Positions 1 through 10,588 are shown, counted from the first letter of the stretch. The stretch is 64,000 bases of DNA from Streptomyces sp. NBC_01317 (GCF_035961655.1 NZ_CP108393.1:744001-808000); one strand, 5' to 3'. Numbers and translations: made by a program. The notes: generated by a model from the letters alone, not told the origin.

Positions 1-3000
1 CCGGGAGATCTCCGGCGCGCTCCCCGAGTACATGGTCCCGTCCGCCTTCATGGTGCTGGACGAGATCCCCCTCACCACCAACGGCAAGATCGACCGCCGC
101 GCCCTGCCCGGCCCCCAGCACCACGGCGACACCGACGGCCGTACGCCCAGGACCCCCGCCGAGGAAGTCCTCTGCGGCCTCTTCGCGGCCACCCTCGGAC
201 TGCCGTCCGTCACCATCGACGACCACTTCTTCCGGCGCGGCGGCCACTCGCTGCTCGCCACCCGCCTCATCAGCCGCATCCGGGCCGTGTGGGACACCGG
301 CATCACCATCCGGGACCTGTTCCAGTACGCGACGGTCGCGCAGCTCGCCGAGAGGATCGCCGCCGAGGGCAGCGGGGAGCGGCGTCCGGCGCTGCTGCCC
401 GGCGAGCGCCCGGAGCTGATACCGCTCTCCTCCGCCCAGCAACGGCTCTGGTTCCTGGACCAGATGGAGGGCCCGTCCGCGACGTACAACATCCCGCTGG
501 CCCTGCGGCTCACCGGCCCGCTCGACCACGAGGCCCTGCGACTCGCCCTCACCGACCTCACCGCACGCCACGAAACCCTCCGTACCGTCTTCCCCACCCG
601 CGAGGGCAACGCGCACCAGCACATCCTCCCGCCGGCCGCCGCCGCCCTCCCGCTGGTCGCGGCCACCGAGGAGTCGCTGCCCGCGCTCCTGGCGGCGGAG
701 GCCGGCCGTACGTTCGATCTCGCCGCCGAACTGCCCTACCGGGCTTCGCTGTTGCGGCTCGGAGCCGAGGAACACGTCCTGCTGCTGGTGGTCCACCACA
801 TCGCCTCGGACGGCTGGTCCAACGGACCGCTCTTCCAGGACCTCGCCACCTCGTACGCGGCCCGCGCCGAAGGCCGGGCACCGGAGTGGGAACCGCTCCC
901 CGTCCAGTACGCCGACTACACCCTCTGGCAGCGGCAACTCCTGGAGAACGACGAGGAGCGCCAACTCGCCCACTGGCGCGAGACGTTGGCCGACCTCCCC
1001 GAGGAGGCCACCCTCCCCACCGACCACGCCCGCCCCGCGACCCCGTCCAACCAGGGCCGTACGCATGTCGTGCACTGCCCCGCCGCGCTGCACTCCGGGC
1101 TGATGTCACTGGCGCAGGACACCAGCAGCACCCTGTTCATGGTGGCCCAGGCCGCCGTCGCCACCCTCCTCTCCCGGTCGGGGGCCGGACACGACATCCC
1201 CCTCGGCTCCCCCGTCGCCGGCCGCACCGATCAGAAGCTCGACCGTCTGATCGGCTTCTTCGTCAACACCCTCGTCCTGCGCACGGATGTGACCGGCAAC
1301 CCCACCTTCCGCGACCTGCTGTCCCGCGTCCGGGAGACCGACCTCGCCGCCTGGGCGCACCAGGATCTCCCCTTCGACCGGCTGGTCGAAGCCCTCAACC
1401 CCGAGCGCACCACCGCACGGCACCCCCTGTTCCAGGTCATGCTCACCGTCGGCGACACGAGCGGCGAGGCCCCCCGACTGGAGGGCCTGGAGAGCGAGTT
1501 CGCGTTCCCGCCGGTGTCCGTCGCGAAGTTCGACCTCACCTTCGCCTTCGCCGAGCGCCGCACGGCGGACGGCGCCCCCGACGGCCTCGACATCCTGATC
1601 GAGTACGCCACCGACCTCTACGACCCCCGTACCGTCGAAGCCACCGCGGACCGCCTGGTCCGGCTGCTCACCGGAGCCGTCGCCACCCCCGATCTGCCCG
1701 TCGGCGAGCTGGAGTTGCTGTCCGGGGAGGAGCGGGCGCGGGTCCTGGAGTGGAGCGGACCGCCGTCCCCGGCTCCCGGTCTGGGCCTCGACGGGCTCTT
1801 CGCGGGCCAGGTCGCCCGTACCCCGCACGCGGTGGCCCTGGTCCACGAGGACCAGCAAGTCACCTACCAGGAGCTGGACACCTGGTCCAACCGCCTGGCC
1901 CGGCACCTGACCGCGCGCGGTGTCACCCCGGGCAGCATCGTCGCCATCCACCTGGAGCGCTCGCCGCAGCTGATCGCGGCGCTGATCGCGGCCCTCAAGG
2001 CCGGGGCCGGTTACACCCTGCTGGACCCGCAGTTCCCCGCCGACCGGCTCACCACCGTGCTCGGGCAGACCGGTCCGGCCGCCCTGGTCACCCAGAGCCA
2101 CCTGGTGGCCCTGCCGACATCGGCCACCCTGGTCGACCTGACCGTCGACACCCCGGCGATCAGCGCGCTGCCCGGGACGCCGGTGGAGACCGGCGGGCAC
2201 CCGGAGTCCGTCGCCTGCGTGATGTTCACCTCCGGATCGACCGGCGTCCCCAAGGGCGTCGCCGCCTCGCACCGGGCGCTGGCCGCCACCTTCGTCGGCC
2301 CCGACTACCTGAACTTCGGCCCCGAGCAGACGTACCTGCAAAGCTCCCCCCTCTCCTGGGACGCCTTCGCCCTGGAGGTCTTCGGACCCCTGCTCCACGG
2401 CGGGGTCTGTGTCCTCCAGCCCGGCCAGCACACCGACCCGCACCAGATCGCGGAGCTGGTGGAACGCCACCGGATCACCACCCTCCAGATGTCGGCGAGC
2501 CTGTTCAACCACATGCTCGACGAGCACCCCGCGGTGTTCTCCCGGCTCCGGGAGGCGATGACCGCCGGGGAGACCGCCTCGCCGGCCCACACGGCCAAGG
2601 CGCTGGCCGACCACCCTCATCTGCACCTGGTCAACGGCTACGGCCCGGCCGAGAGCATGGGCTTCACCACCGCCCACCTCATCGGCGGACCCGCCGCCGC
2701 CATCCCGATCGGCCGGCCGATCGCGGGCAAACACGCCTACGTCCTGGACGAGAACCTGCGGCTGCTGCCGCCGGGGGTGCCCGGTGAGCTGTACGTCGCC
2801 GGGCACGGCCTCGCCCACGGCTACATCGGGCAGCCGTGGCTGAGCGCGCAGCGGTTCGTCGCCGACCCGCACGGCGCGCCGGGCGCGCGGATGTACCGGA
2901 CCGGCGACCTGGCCCGCTGGAGCCAGGACGGGGCGCTGGAGTATTTCGGCCGGGCGGACCAGCAGATCAAGCTGCGGGGTTTCCGTATCGAGCCGGGTGA

Positions 3001-4333
3001 GATCGAGTCGGCGCTGCTGCGGCACGCCTCGGTCGCCCAGGCGGCGGTGCTGATCCGCGAGGACCGGCCGGGCGACAAACGCCTGGTGGCGTACGTGGTG
3101 GCCGCCGAAGGCGCCACGCCCGACCTGCCCGGACTGCGCCGGCACGCGGTGGCGGCGCTGCCCGAGTACATGGTGCCGGCCGCGATCGTGCCGCTGGACG
3201 CGCTGCCGCTGACGGTGAACGGCAAGCTGGACCGCCGTGCGCTGCCCGCGCCGCCGATGGCCGACACCGCCGGGGGCCGGGCGCCGCGCACCCCGGCCGA
3301 GGAAGTCCTGTGCGGGCTGTTCGCGGCCACCCTGGGGGTGCCGTCGGTCACCATCGACGACCACTTCTTCCAGCTGGGCGGCCACTCGCTGCTCGCGACC
3401 CGGCTGATCGGCCGGATCCGGGCGATCTGGGACACCCCGGTCACCATCAGGGACCTGTTCCAGTACCCGACACCGGTGCTGCTCGCCGAGCACATCGGCA
3501 CGAACGTGGCGGGCAACCCGCTGGAGACGGTGCTCCCGATCCGGGCCGCGTCGGGCTCGGGCTCCGGGTCCGGCTCGGAGGCTCCGCTGTTCTGCGTGCA
3601 CCCGATCTCCGGGATGAGCTGGGCGTACGCCGGACTCCTCCGGCACCTCGCTGACGGGCGGCCGCTGATCGGCCTCCAGGCCCGGGAGTTGACGGATCCG
3701 TCGGCCCGGCCGGCCGGCGTCGAGGAGATGGCCGACGGGTACGTGGCCGAGATCCGCGCGGTCCGGCCGCACGGCCCGTACCACCTGCTCGGCTGGTCGT
3801 TCGGCGGCCTGGTGGCGCACGCGGTCGCGGCCCGCCTGGAGGAGCTGGGCGAGGAGGTGGCCCTGCTCGCGCTGCTGGACTCGTACCCGCTGCCCGACGG
3901 CTTCCTGCCGCCCGCGATCACCGGGCGGGAGGTGCTGACCGCGCTGCTCGGCGGGCGCGGCGCCGAACTGGACGTGCGGTGCGCCGACACCGTACCGGAC
4001 GCGGCGGAGCTGGCGACCGTGCTGCGCGCGGAGGACCCGATCCTGGGGGCGCTGGAGCCGGCCCAGGCCGCCGCGGTGGTCGAGGCGACCGCCGGGAACC
4101 TGGAGATGCGCTACCGGTACGTCCCCCGGCGGCGGTTCGGCGGCGACATGGTGTTCTTCAACGCCGCCCGCACACCGGCCGCGACGAGCGGCGCCGTGTC
4201 CTGGGCGCCCCATGTCCTCGGCCGCGTCGAGGAGTACGACGTCGACTGCGCGCACTGGGACATGACCGGGGCAGAACCGCTCCGCGAGATAGGAAAGGTG
4301 CTGGCCGAGGAGTTGCGGGGGGCGCGTCACTGA
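1..4333 (+). CDS. NRPS, C-terminal part (A-end, T, C, A, T, TE); truncated by window edge
   Basis: This is the end of a non-ribosomal peptide synthetase; the reading frame is open from base 2 and the gene starts outside the window. Numbering residues from the ATG at 32, I see the A10 motif [10 protein letters not shown] (17-26), a T domain with GGHSLL (Ser73), a condensation domain (about 130-560, HHIASDGW), an adenylation domain (about 580-1085, [25 protein letters not shown]), a second T domain (about 1090-1160), an SG-rich linker and a type I thioesterase (GWSFGG serine, LLDSYP aspartate, CAHWDM histidine). So this is the chain-terminating subunit. The specificity code of the complete A domain, read by hand, is about D-A-L-Q-M-A-G-G-F, which shares several positions with valine-type codes but matches none I can name. 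The gene ends just before a strong terminator. Confidence 0.95.
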   Translation, partial: REISGALPEYMVPSAFMVLDEIPLTTNGKIDRRALPGPQHHGDTDGRTPRTPAEEVLCGLFAATLGLPSVTIDDHFFRRGGHSLLATRLISRIRAVWDTGITIRDLFQYATVAQLAERIAAEGSGERRPALLPGERPELIPLSSAQQRLWFLDQMEGPSATYNIPLALRLTGPLDHEALRLALTDLTARHETLRTVFPTREGNAHQHILPPAAAALPLVAATEESLPALLAAEAGRTFDLAAELPYRASLLRLGAEEHVLLLVVHHIASDGWSNGPLFQDLATSYAARAEGRAPEWEPLPVQYADYTLWQRQLLENDEERQLAHWRETLADLPEEATLPTDHARPATPSNQGRTHVVHCPAALHSGLMSLAQDTSSTLFMVAQAAVATLLSRSGAGHDIPLGSPVAGRTDQKLDRLIGFFVNTLVLRTDVTGNPTFRDLLSRVRETDLAAWAHQDLPFDRLVEALNPERTTARHPLFQVMLTVGDTSGEAPRLEGLESEFAFPPVSVAKFDLTFAFAERRTADGAPDGLDILIEYATDLYDPRTVEATADRLVRLLTGAVATPDLPVGELELLSGEERARVLEWSGPPSPAPGLGLDGLFAGQVARTPHAVALVHEDQQVTYQELDTWSNRLARHLTARGVTPGSIVAIHLERSPQLIAALIAALKAGAGYTLLDPQFPADRLTTVLGQTGPAALVTQSHLVALPTSATLVDLTVDTPAISALPGTPVETGGHPESVACVMFTSGSTGVPKGVAASHRALAATFVGPDYLNFGPEQTYLQSSPLSWDAFALEVFGPLLHGGVCVLQPGQHTDPHQIAELVERHRITTLQMSASLFNHMLDEHPAVFSRLREAMTAGETASPAHTAKALADHPHLHLVNGYGPAESMGFTTAHLIGGPAAAIPIGRPIAGKHAYVLDENLRLLPPGVPGELYVAGHGLAHGYIGQPWLSAQRFVADPHGAPGARMYRTGDLARWSQDGALEYFGRADQQIKLRGFRIEPGEIESALLRHASVAQAAVLIREDRPGDKRLVAYVVAAEGATPDLPGLRRHAVAALPEYMVPAAIVPLDALPLTVNGKLDRRALPAPPMADTAGGRAPRTPAEEVLCGLFAATLGVPSVTIDDHFFQLGGHSLLATRLIGRIRAIWDTPVTIRDLFQYPTPVLLAEHIGTNVAGNPLETVLPIRAASGSGSGSGSEAPLFCVHPISGMSWAYAGLLRHLADGRPLIGLQARELTDPSARPAGVEEMADGYVAEIRAVRPHGPYHLLGWSFGGLVAHAVAARLEELGEEVALLALLDSYPLPDGFLPPAITGREVLTALLGGRGAELDVRCADTVPDAAELATVLRAEDPILGALEPAQAAAVVEATAGNLEMRYRYVPRRRFGGDMVFFNAARTPAATSGAVSWAPHVLGRVEEYDVDCAHWDMTGAEPLREIGKVLAEELRGARH

Positions 4334-4346
4334 CCTCCGCCCACCA

Positions 4347-4384
4347 GGTGCCCGGGACCGCCGACGACGGCGGTCCCGGGCACC
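4347..4384 (+). terminator. Strong hairpin terminator after the NRPS gene
   Basis: A perfect 17-bp inverted repeat (4347-4363 against 4368-4384) with a four-base ACGA loop begins 13 bases after the NRPS stop codon. No long T-run follows, as is usual in high-GC actinobacteria. It should separate NRPS transcription from the kinase cassette downstream. Confidence 0.85.
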
Positions 4385-4520
4385 TTCGCGTGCGCCCGCG
4401 CGTCCCGTGCGCCCAATTGCCCTCCGCCTGCCGCTCCTTGTGCCGGGCGGCGGGTTCCGGCCTGCATAGCGTGAAGCCATCCGCAGGTCACGGCTTCACC
4501 GGCAACAGAAAGTCAAGGAA

Positions 4521-5438
4521 ATGGTGGATCATTCCGACTGGCGTGTCGGGGTAGCTTCGGCCCCCGTCCATCATGGCGAGATCCTGCAAGGTGTGTTCAC
4601 CGGTGACGGTGGACTCACCCGCGGTCTGGTCACTCTGCCCTGCACCATCCACGCGACCCGCGCGACCTTCATCCCCGCCCCCGGCGCCGAGGTCACCGTC
4701 ACGCCGGACTGGAAGGGCAAGGCGCGGCGCGCGGCGGAACTCGCCGTGCGGGCCGTCACCCCGGCGGACGCCGGGCCCGTGGGCGGTCATCTGGAGCTGA
4801 CCGGGGACGTGCCGCTGTGCCGGGGGTTCGGCTCGTCGACGAGCGACGTCCTCGCGGCCATCTGGGCCGTCAAGGACGCGTTCACCAGCCCGCTGCCGCC
4901 GCAGGACGTGGCCCGGATAGCGGTACGCGCGGAGACCGCGTCCGACTCCCTGATGTTCGAGGAGTCGACGGTGCTCTTCGCCCAGCGCGAGGGCACGGTG
5001 ATCGAGGACTTCGGCTACCGGATGCCACCGATGCGGGTCCTCGGCTTCGGCGCCCGCCCGGAGAACGACGGGCGGGGCGTGGACACGCTGGCCTTCGCGC
5101 CGGCCCGCTACGACCAGGAGGAGATCGGCCTCTTCACCCGGCTCCAGGCGATGCTCCGGGAGGCCATCCAGATGAAGGACGTCGCCCTGCTCGGGTCGGT
5201 GGCGACGGCCAGCACGGAGATCAACCAGCGTCATCTGCCCATCCCCAAGCTGGATCTGATCCGGAACGTCGCGCGGGACTCCGGAGCGCTCGGGGTGCAG
5301 GCGGCGCACAGCGGAGACATCGCGGGGCTGCTCTTCGACCGGGACGACCCCGAGGTCGAGGAACGGACCGGCCTGGCACAGCGCCTCCTGCAAGCGCTCG
5401 GAATTCACGAGCAGTGGAACTACACAACGGGTGACTGA
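4521..5438 (+). CDS. PduX-like GHMP kinase, predicted L-threonine (or serine) kinase
   Basis: GHMP-superfamily small-molecule kinase of 305 residues. The N-terminal motif APVHHGEILQG resembles the CGELIQG region of PduX, the L-threonine kinase of cobalamin synthesis. The ATP-binding motif is PLCRGFGSSTSD (about residues 95-106). The predicted reaction is ATP-dependent phosphorylation of threonine or serine, which would make a good leaving group for the PLP enzyme encoded next. AAGGAA (4515-4520) touches the ATG at 4521, so the in-frame GTG at 4524 may be the true start. The gene overlaps or abuts the next one. No cobalamin genes are nearby, so the NRPS context favours amino-acid precursor supply. 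Substrate choice is inferred. Confidence 0.8.
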   Translation: MVDHSDWRVGVASAPVHHGEILQGVFTGDGGLTRGLVTLPCTIHATRATFIPAPGAEVTVTPDWKGKARRAAELAVRAVTPADAGPVGGHLELTGDVPLCRGFGSSTSDVLAAIWAVKDAFTSPLPPQDVARIAVRAETASDSLMFEESTVLFAQREGTVIEDFGYRMPPMRVLGFGARPENDGRGVDTLAFAPARYDQEEIGLFTRLQAMLREAIQMKDVALLGSVATASTEINQRHLPIPKLDLIRNVARDSGALGVQAAHSGDIAGLLFDRDDPEVEERTGLAQRLLQALGIHEQWNYTTGD

Positions 5439-5439
5439 C

Positions 5440-6537
5440 ATGACGACGACCACGCTCACGACGACGACCCCCACCACGCCGACGGCGGCCGCTCCCGCCT
5501 CCCTGTCGAGGGCTCACTCCTCGATCGTGGAGGCCACCGAGCTGCCCCGCATCATCAAGGTGACCGACAACCTCTACGCGGCGGCCTTCACCCTGATGAA
5601 GCTGCTGCCCGCCCGCTACATCCTCGACCGCGCCGAGGCGGCGGGGCTCATCTCCCCCGGCACCCCGGTCATCGAGACGTCCTCGGGCACGTTCGCGCTG
5701 GGCCTGGCGATGGTCTGCCGGCTGCGCGGTTACCCGCTGACCATCGTCGGCGACTCGGCCATCGACCGGGACCTGCGGACCCGGCTCGAAATGCTCGGCA
5801 CGACGGTGGAGATCGTCGAGCACACCGGTCAGCCCGGCGGCATCCAGGGCGCGCGCCTCGCCCGCGTGGAGGAGCTGCGCCGGCAGCACCCGGACGCCTT
5901 TGTCCCCGGTCAGTACGACAACCCCGACAACCCGGGCGCGTACAGCGTGGTCGCCGACCTGATCGGTGACACCGTCGGCTCCGTGGACTGCCTGGTGGGC
6001 CCGGTGGGTTCGGGCGGCTCCACCGGCGGGCTCGCCGCCGCGCTGCGTCCCGCCGACCCCGCGCTGCACCTGGTCGGCGTGGACACCCACGGCAGCATCA
6101 TCTTCGGCAACCCGGACGGCCCGCGCACCCTGCGCGGCCTCGGCAGCAGCATCCACCCGGGCAACGTCACCCACCGGGCGTACGACGAGGTGCACTGGGT
6201 GACGGCCCCCGAGGCGTTCCACGCGACCCACGAGCTGTACCGCGCGCACGGCCTGTTCATGGGCCCGACCAGCGGCGCGTCCTTCCAGGTGGCGTCGTGG
6301 TGGGCGGAGCGCAACCCGCGGAGCACGGTGGTGATGGTGCTGCCGGACGAGGGCTACCGCTACCAGTCCACGGTCTACAACGACACCTGGCTGCGAGAGC
6401 AGGGCATCGTCCCGGCCCCCGCGCCCGGCGGCCCGCTGACCGTCGAGCACCCGCTGGACGCCACCGCCGCCTGGTCCCGGCTGCTGTGGGCCCGCCGTGG
6501 CTTCGACGACGTGGTGATGCCGGCGGTCGGCTCATGA
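5440..6537 (+). CDS. Cysteine-synthase-like PLP enzyme, predicted beta-replacement on phosphothreonine
   Basis: Fold-type II PLP enzyme of the CysK/cystathionine beta-synthase family, 365 residues. Visible are the probable PLP lysine in AAFTLMKLLPA, the substrate loop ETSSGTFALGLA (CysK: EPTSGNTG) and the PLP-phosphate loop GSGGSTGG. In the inferred pathway it replaces the phosphate of O-phosphothreonine with the amine of aspartate, giving a substrate for the lyase domain encoded next. The ATG at 5440 has GGGTG at good spacing. An in-frame GTG at 5431 would overlap the kinase gene. The N-terminus is very rich in Thr, Pro and Ala. The 3' end overlaps the next gene by four bases (ATGA). Family is secure; substrate is inferred. 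Confidence 0.82.
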   Translation: MTTTTLTTTTPTTPTAAAPASLSRAHSSIVEATELPRIIKVTDNLYAAAFTLMKLLPARYILDRAEAAGLISPGTPVIETSSGTFALGLAMVCRLRGYPLTIVGDSAIDRDLRTRLEMLGTTVEIVEHTGQPGGIQGARLARVEELRRQHPDAFVPGQYDNPDNPGAYSVVADLIGDTVGSVDCLVGPVGSGGSTGGLAAALRPADPALHLVGVDTHGSIIFGNPDGPRTLRGLGSSIHPGNVTHRAYDEVHWVTAPEAFHATHELYRAHGLFMGPTSGASFQVASWWAERNPRSTVVMVLPDEGYRYQSTVYNDTWLREQGIVPAPAPGGPLTVEHPLDATAAWSRLLWARRGFDDVVMPAVGS

Positions 6538-9299
6538 GCGAGCGCCTGCTGCTCCTGGTGGAGAGCAACACGACCGGTACGGGGCGGCTGTTCGCGCGGC
6601 GCGCGGCCGACCTCGGGGTGGTGCCCGTGCTGCTGTCCGCGGACCCGGGCCGCTACCCGTACGCCGCCGAGGACCGGGTCCGTACGGTCACGGTGGACAC
6701 CTCGGACGAGGCGGCGCTGTGGGCGGCCGTCGGCGCGCTGGCCGGTGAGGCCACGGTCGTCGGCGTCCTGACGAGTTCCGAGTACTACGTGCCGACCGCC
6801 GCCGCGCTGGCGCGCCGCCTCGGGCTGCCGGGCCCTGACGCGCAGGCCGTACGGGCCTGCCGTGACAAGGCCGAGCAGCGCCGGGTGCTGGCCGCCGCCG
6901 GGGTGGGGGGGCCGGGCTTCGCCGTGGTCTCCCAGACGTCCGGCGCGCTGGAGGCGGCGCGCGAGATCGGGCTGCCCGTGGTGGTCAAACCGGTGCAGGG
7001 CTCGGGGAGTCTGGGCGTACGGCTCTGCGCGGACCTCGGCGAGGTCGCCGAGCACGCGCGGACGCTCCTCGCGGCCACGGTGAACGAGCGGGGCGTCGCG
7101 GTCCCGGGCCGGATCCTGGTGGAGGAGTACCTGACGGGGCCGGAGTTCTCCGTCGAGGTGTTCGGTACGGAGGCGGTCGTGACGGTCGCCAAGCACGTGG
7201 GCCCGCTGCCGGTGTTCGTGGAGGTCGGCCATGACGTGCCGGCGCCCCTGCCGGGTGATCGTGACCGCGCCCTGCGCGAGGCCGCGGTGGCCGCCGTACG
7301 GGCCCTCGGGCTCGGCTGGGGGGCGGCCCATGTGGAGCTGCGCCTGACCGGGACCGACTCCCGGGCCGTCGGCGTCATCGAGGTCAACCCCCGGCTGGCC
7401 GGGGGCATGATCCCCGAACTGGTGCGCAGGGCCTGCGGGATCGACCTGGTGCTCGCCCAGGTGCAGGCCGCGCTCGGTGGCGCACCGGAGCTGGGGCGCG
7501 GCGCGTACGCCCGTGCCTCGATCCGGTTCCTGACGTCCGGGCAGGACGGGGTCCTCGCCCCCGCCGCCGTACGGGCGGACGCCGTGGACCGGGCCCGCGC
7601 GGTGCCGGACACCGTGGAGGCGGTGCTGTACCGCGCCGAGGGTGAACGGGTGGGCCCCGCCGAGGACTTCCGGGGGCGGGTCGGCCATGTCATCGCCGTC
7701 GCCGGCCACGCGGGGCGGGCCGCCGAGTCCGCCGACCGGGCCGTGGCGCTGCTGGGCGAGGCGGTCTCGTACACCGATCCGCACACCGATCGGCACAGCG
7801 GAGGCACGGACATGACCAGCGGAACGGAAGCGGAGACGGGTACGGCGCGGGGCGTCGACACCGGCCGGCTCAAGGCCGCGCTGGACGCCGAGGCGCACCG
7901 CATCGTCTACGACCAGTACCTGCCGGGCACGGCGGGCGACGGTCTCGGCGAGGAGCTGCGCTGCATCAGCGAGGTCGACCGGGCCCATCTGATCATGCTC
8001 ACCGAGTGCGGGATCGTGGACGCGGGCCGGGCGGCGGCGCTGCTGCGCGCGATCGAGGAGCTGCGCGGCCAGGACTTCGCGCCGGTACGGGCGACGCCCA
8101 TGCCGCGCGGGGTGTATCTGGCGTACGAGGGCCGCCTCATCGAGCAGTTGGGCGACAGCACGGGCGGCATCCTGCACACGGGCCGTTCGCGCAACGACCT
8201 CAACGCCACCACGACCCGGCTGAAGACCCGCACGCCGTACCTGGCGCTGCTGGACGCGGTCGACCGGCTGTCCGGTGTCCTCCTGGCGAAGGCCGCGGAG
8301 TACCAGGACGTGATCATGCCCGCGTACACCCACGGGCAGCCGGCCGTACCGATCAGCTACGGGCACTATCTGGCGGGTGTCGCGGGGGCGGTGCTGCGGG
8401 CGTACGAGGCGCTGCTCGACGCGGGCCGTCAGCTTGACGTCAACCCGCTGGGCGCGGGCGCGATCGGCGGGACGTCCGTCCCGATCGACCCCCGGCGCAC
8501 CGCCGAACTCCTCGGCTTCACCTCGGCGGCGCCCAACTCGGTAGACGCGGTGGCCTCCCGGGACTTCGTCCTGGACCTGCTGTCGGCGTCCGCCGTGCTC
8601 GGGGTGACGCTGGCCAGGGCCGGGCGTGACCTGAGCACCTGGACGTCGGAGGAGTTCGGGCTGCTGCGGGTGGCCGACACCCTGGTCGGGTCCAGCTCGA
8701 TGATGCCGCAGAAGCGCAACCCGTTCCTGCTCGAACACATCCAGGGCCGGTCCACCGCGAGCCTGGGCGCCTTCGTGTCCGCGGCGTCCGCGATGACGAC
8801 CGGCGGGTACACCAACGCGATCGCGGTGGGCACGGAGGCCGTACGTCACCTGTGGCCGGGCCTGAGCGGCACCACCGACGCGGTGACCCTGCTGAGCCTG
8901 GTGGTGGCGGGTACGGAACCGGAGCGCGCGCGGATGACGGACCGGGCCGTGGAGGGCTTCACCTCGGCGACGTACCTGGCGGAGCGGCTCGTCCTGGACG
9001 GGATGCCGTTCCGGGCCGCGCACCACCTGGTGGGCGAGACGGTCCTCGGCGCCCTGGACTCCGGGCGGTCCCTGGTGGACGCGGCGGAGTTCAGCGCCGT
9101 CGGAGAAGGCGGGCTGGCGCCCGACCGGGTCGCCGAGGCGTGTGTGCACGGCGGCGGACCGGGCTCCACGGCGGAGGGAATCCGCCGGATCGACACCCAA
9201 CTCGCCTCCCTGAGAGCGGAGTTGACGGCGCGGCGCGACCGCTGGTCGCACGCGGGGACGCTGCTCTCGCAGGCCGTGCTCAAGGCGGTGACGGCATGA
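6534..9299 (+). CDS. ATP-grasp ligase fused to argininosuccinate-lyase-like domain
   Basis: One uninterrupted frame of 921 codons encodes two enzymes that are normally separate. Residues 1 to about 410 are an ATP-grasp carboxylate-amine ligase (VVKPVQGSGSLGV, ILVEEYLTGPEFSVE, VIEVNPRLAGG). Residues 427-921 are a full argininosuccinate lyase/fumarase-superfamily domain (HTGRSRND, THGQPAVPISYGHY, and the signature loop GSSSMMPQKRNP with the catalytic serine). The lyase would release fumarate from an aspartate adduct. The joint is a short polar linker. At the joint an ATG (7812) has a perfect GGAGG (7800-7804) seven bases upstream, so a free lyase may also be made. Translation is coupled to both neighbours through ATGA overlaps. 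The role of the ATP-grasp half is unknown. Confidence 0.85.
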   Translation: MSERLLLLVESNTTGTGRLFARRAADLGVVPVLLSADPGRYPYAAEDRVRTVTVDTSDEAALWAAVGALAGEATVVGVLTSSEYYVPTAAALARRLGLPGPDAQAVRACRDKAEQRRVLAAAGVGGPGFAVVSQTSGALEAAREIGLPVVVKPVQGSGSLGVRLCADLGEVAEHARTLLAATVNERGVAVPGRILVEEYLTGPEFSVEVFGTEAVVTVAKHVGPLPVFVEVGHDVPAPLPGDRDRALREAAVAAVRALGLGWGAAHVELRLTGTDSRAVGVIEVNPRLAGGMIPELVRRACGIDLVLAQVQAALGGAPELGRGAYARASIRFLTSGQDGVLAPAAVRADAVDRARAVPDTVEAVLYRAEGERVGPAEDFRGRVGHVIAVAGHAGRAAESADRAVALLGEAVSYTDPHTDRHSGGTDMTSGTEAETGTARGVDTGRLKAALDAEAHRIVYDQYLPGTAGDGLGEELRCISEVDRAHLIMLTECGIVDAGRAAALLRAIEELRGQDFAPVRATPMPRGVYLAYEGRLIEQLGDSTGGILHTGRSRNDLNATTTRLKTRTPYLALLDAVDRLSGVLLAKAAEYQDVIMPAYTHGQPAVPISYGHYLAGVAGAVLRAYEALLDAGRQLDVNPLGAGAIGGTSVPIDPRRTAELLGFTSAAPNSVDAVASRDFVLDLLSASAVLGVTLARAGRDLSTWTSEEFGLLRVADTLVGSSSMMPQKRNPFLLEHIQGRSTASLGAFVSAASAMTTGGYTNAIAVGTEAVRHLWPGLSGTTDAVTLLSLVVAGTEPERARMTDRAVEGFTSATYLAERLVLDGMPFRAAHHLVGETVLGALDSGRSLVDAAEFSAVGEGGLAPDRVAEACVHGGGPGSTAEGIRRIDTQLASLRAELTARRDRWSHAGTLLSQAVLKAVTA

Positions 9300-10588
9300 C
9301 CGCGCAGCTGGAGGAACGCCTCCCCGGCGGGGAGCGCGGGCGCCCGGGGCGCGGCGGGCTGCTGGGCCACCGCGACTTCCGGCTCCTGTGGTTCGGCGAG
9401 ACGACCAACCGTATCGGCATCAACATCACCGCGGTCGCGATGCCGTTGGTGGCGGTGGTGACACTGAACGCGAGCACGCTCGCGGTCAGTGTGCTGGCCG
9501 CCGCGCCCTGGCTGCCCTGGCTGCTGATCGGCCTGCCGGCCGGTGCCTGGGTGGACCGGATGCGGCGCCGGCCGATCATGCTCCTGTGCAACCTGACCCC
9601 GCTGCTGCTCCTGGCGAGCGTCCCGGTGGCCGCGTGGCTCGGTGTCCTGACGATGGCCCACCTGCTGGTGGTGGCGCTGCTCAACGGTTTCGCGGCGGTG
9701 TTCTTCGGGATCTCGTACAAGGTGTACGTGCCGTCCATCGTCGACCGCGAGGATCTCCAGGAGGCCAACGCCAAGCTCCAGGGCAGCGAGTCGGTCGCCC
9801 AGGTCGCCGGGCTCGGCGGCGGCGGCCTGCTGGCACAGGCGTTCGGCGCGGCCTCCGGGCTGCTCGTCAACGCGGGGACGTTCCTGGTCTCGGCGCTGTG
9901 CCTGCTCGCCATCCGCAGCAGGGAACCGGTCCCGGAGAAACCGAAGGAACGCCCGGCCCTGCGGCAGGACATCAAGGAAGGGCTCCAGTACGCGCTCGGA
10001 GACCCGTACCTGCGTGTCCTCACCGCGTACGGCACCGCCACCAACCTGCTCCTGACGGCCCAGTCGGCGATCCTGCCGATCTTCATCATCCGTGAACTCG
10101 GGGTGCCCGAGGGCGCGACCGGCTGGCTCCTCGCGTCGAGCAGCGTCGGAGGCATCCTCGGGGCCACCACCGCCAAACACCTGACCGCCCGGTTCGGCAC
10201 GGCCCGCGGCCTGCTGGTGGCCACCGCCGCCAGCGCCCCGTTCGCCCTGCTCATCCCGCTGGCCGGGCGGGACTGGACGCTGTCCGCGCTGGTCGCGGGG
10301 AGCGCGATCCTGGCGCTGGGTGTGGTGCTCGCCAACGTGATCCAGGGGGCGTTCCGCCAGCGGTACTGTCCGCCGCAGCTGCTCGGCCGTATCTCGGCCA
10401 GCATCTCGGTGGCCAACTTCGGCGCCATTCCCTTCGGTTCCCTGCTCGGCGGGATCCTCGGCACCGCCCTCGGCCTGCGGCCCACCCTGTGGCTGCTGGG
10501 CGCGGGGCTCGCCCTGACCCCGCTGCTGCTCCTGATCGGCCCGATGCGCGGACGGCGGGACCTGCCGGCCGCGCCGGAGCCGGCATGA
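9296..10588 (+). CDS. MFS transporter, probable peptide exporter
   Basis: Integral membrane protein of 430 residues with many hydrophobic segments and the MFS loop 2-3 signature GAWVDRMRRRP. It looks like an MFS_3-type drug/siderophore exporter of the kind often found in NRPS clusters. The start ATG overlaps the stop of the ATP-grasp/lyase gene (ATGA), so it is co-translated with the precursor cassette. Export of the cluster product, or self-resistance, is the likely role. The substrate cannot be read from sequence. Confidence 0.82.
   Translation: MTAQLEERLPGGERGRPGRGGLLGHRDFRLLWFGETTNRIGINITAVAMPLVAVVTLNASTLAVSVLAAAPWLPWLLIGLPAGAWVDRMRRRPIMLLCNLTPLLLLASVPVAAWLGVLTMAHLLVVALLNGFAAVFFGISYKVYVPSIVDREDLQEANAKLQGSESVAQVAGLGGGGLLAQAFGAASGLLVNAGTFLVSALCLLAIRSREPVPEKPKERPALRQDIKEGLQYALGDPYLRVLTAYGTATNLLLTAQSAILPIFIIRELGVPEGATGWLLASSSVGGILGATTAKHLTARFGTARGLLVATAASAPFALLIPLAGRDWTLSALVAGSAILALGVVLANVIQGAFRQRYCPPQLLGRISASISVANFGAIPFGSLLGGILGTALGLRPTLWLLGAGLALTPLLLLIGPMRGRRDLPAAPEPA

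Noticed and set aside
4438..4472. Promoter for the kinase cassette (TTGTGC and TAGCGT)
   Set aside because: The spacer is about 23 bases, too long for a normal promoter; only the -10-like part is plausible.
1106..4480. Very long open frame antisense to the NRPS gene
   Set aside because: Its translation is low-complexity and Arg/Gly/Asp-rich with no recognisable domains; long antisense frames are expected in high-GC DNA where third positions avoid A/T.
6375..9251. 958-codon antisense frame opposite the ATP-grasp/lyase gene
   Set aside because: It is a GC-bias shadow: the plus-strand frame has complete catalytic motifs, and this one has none.
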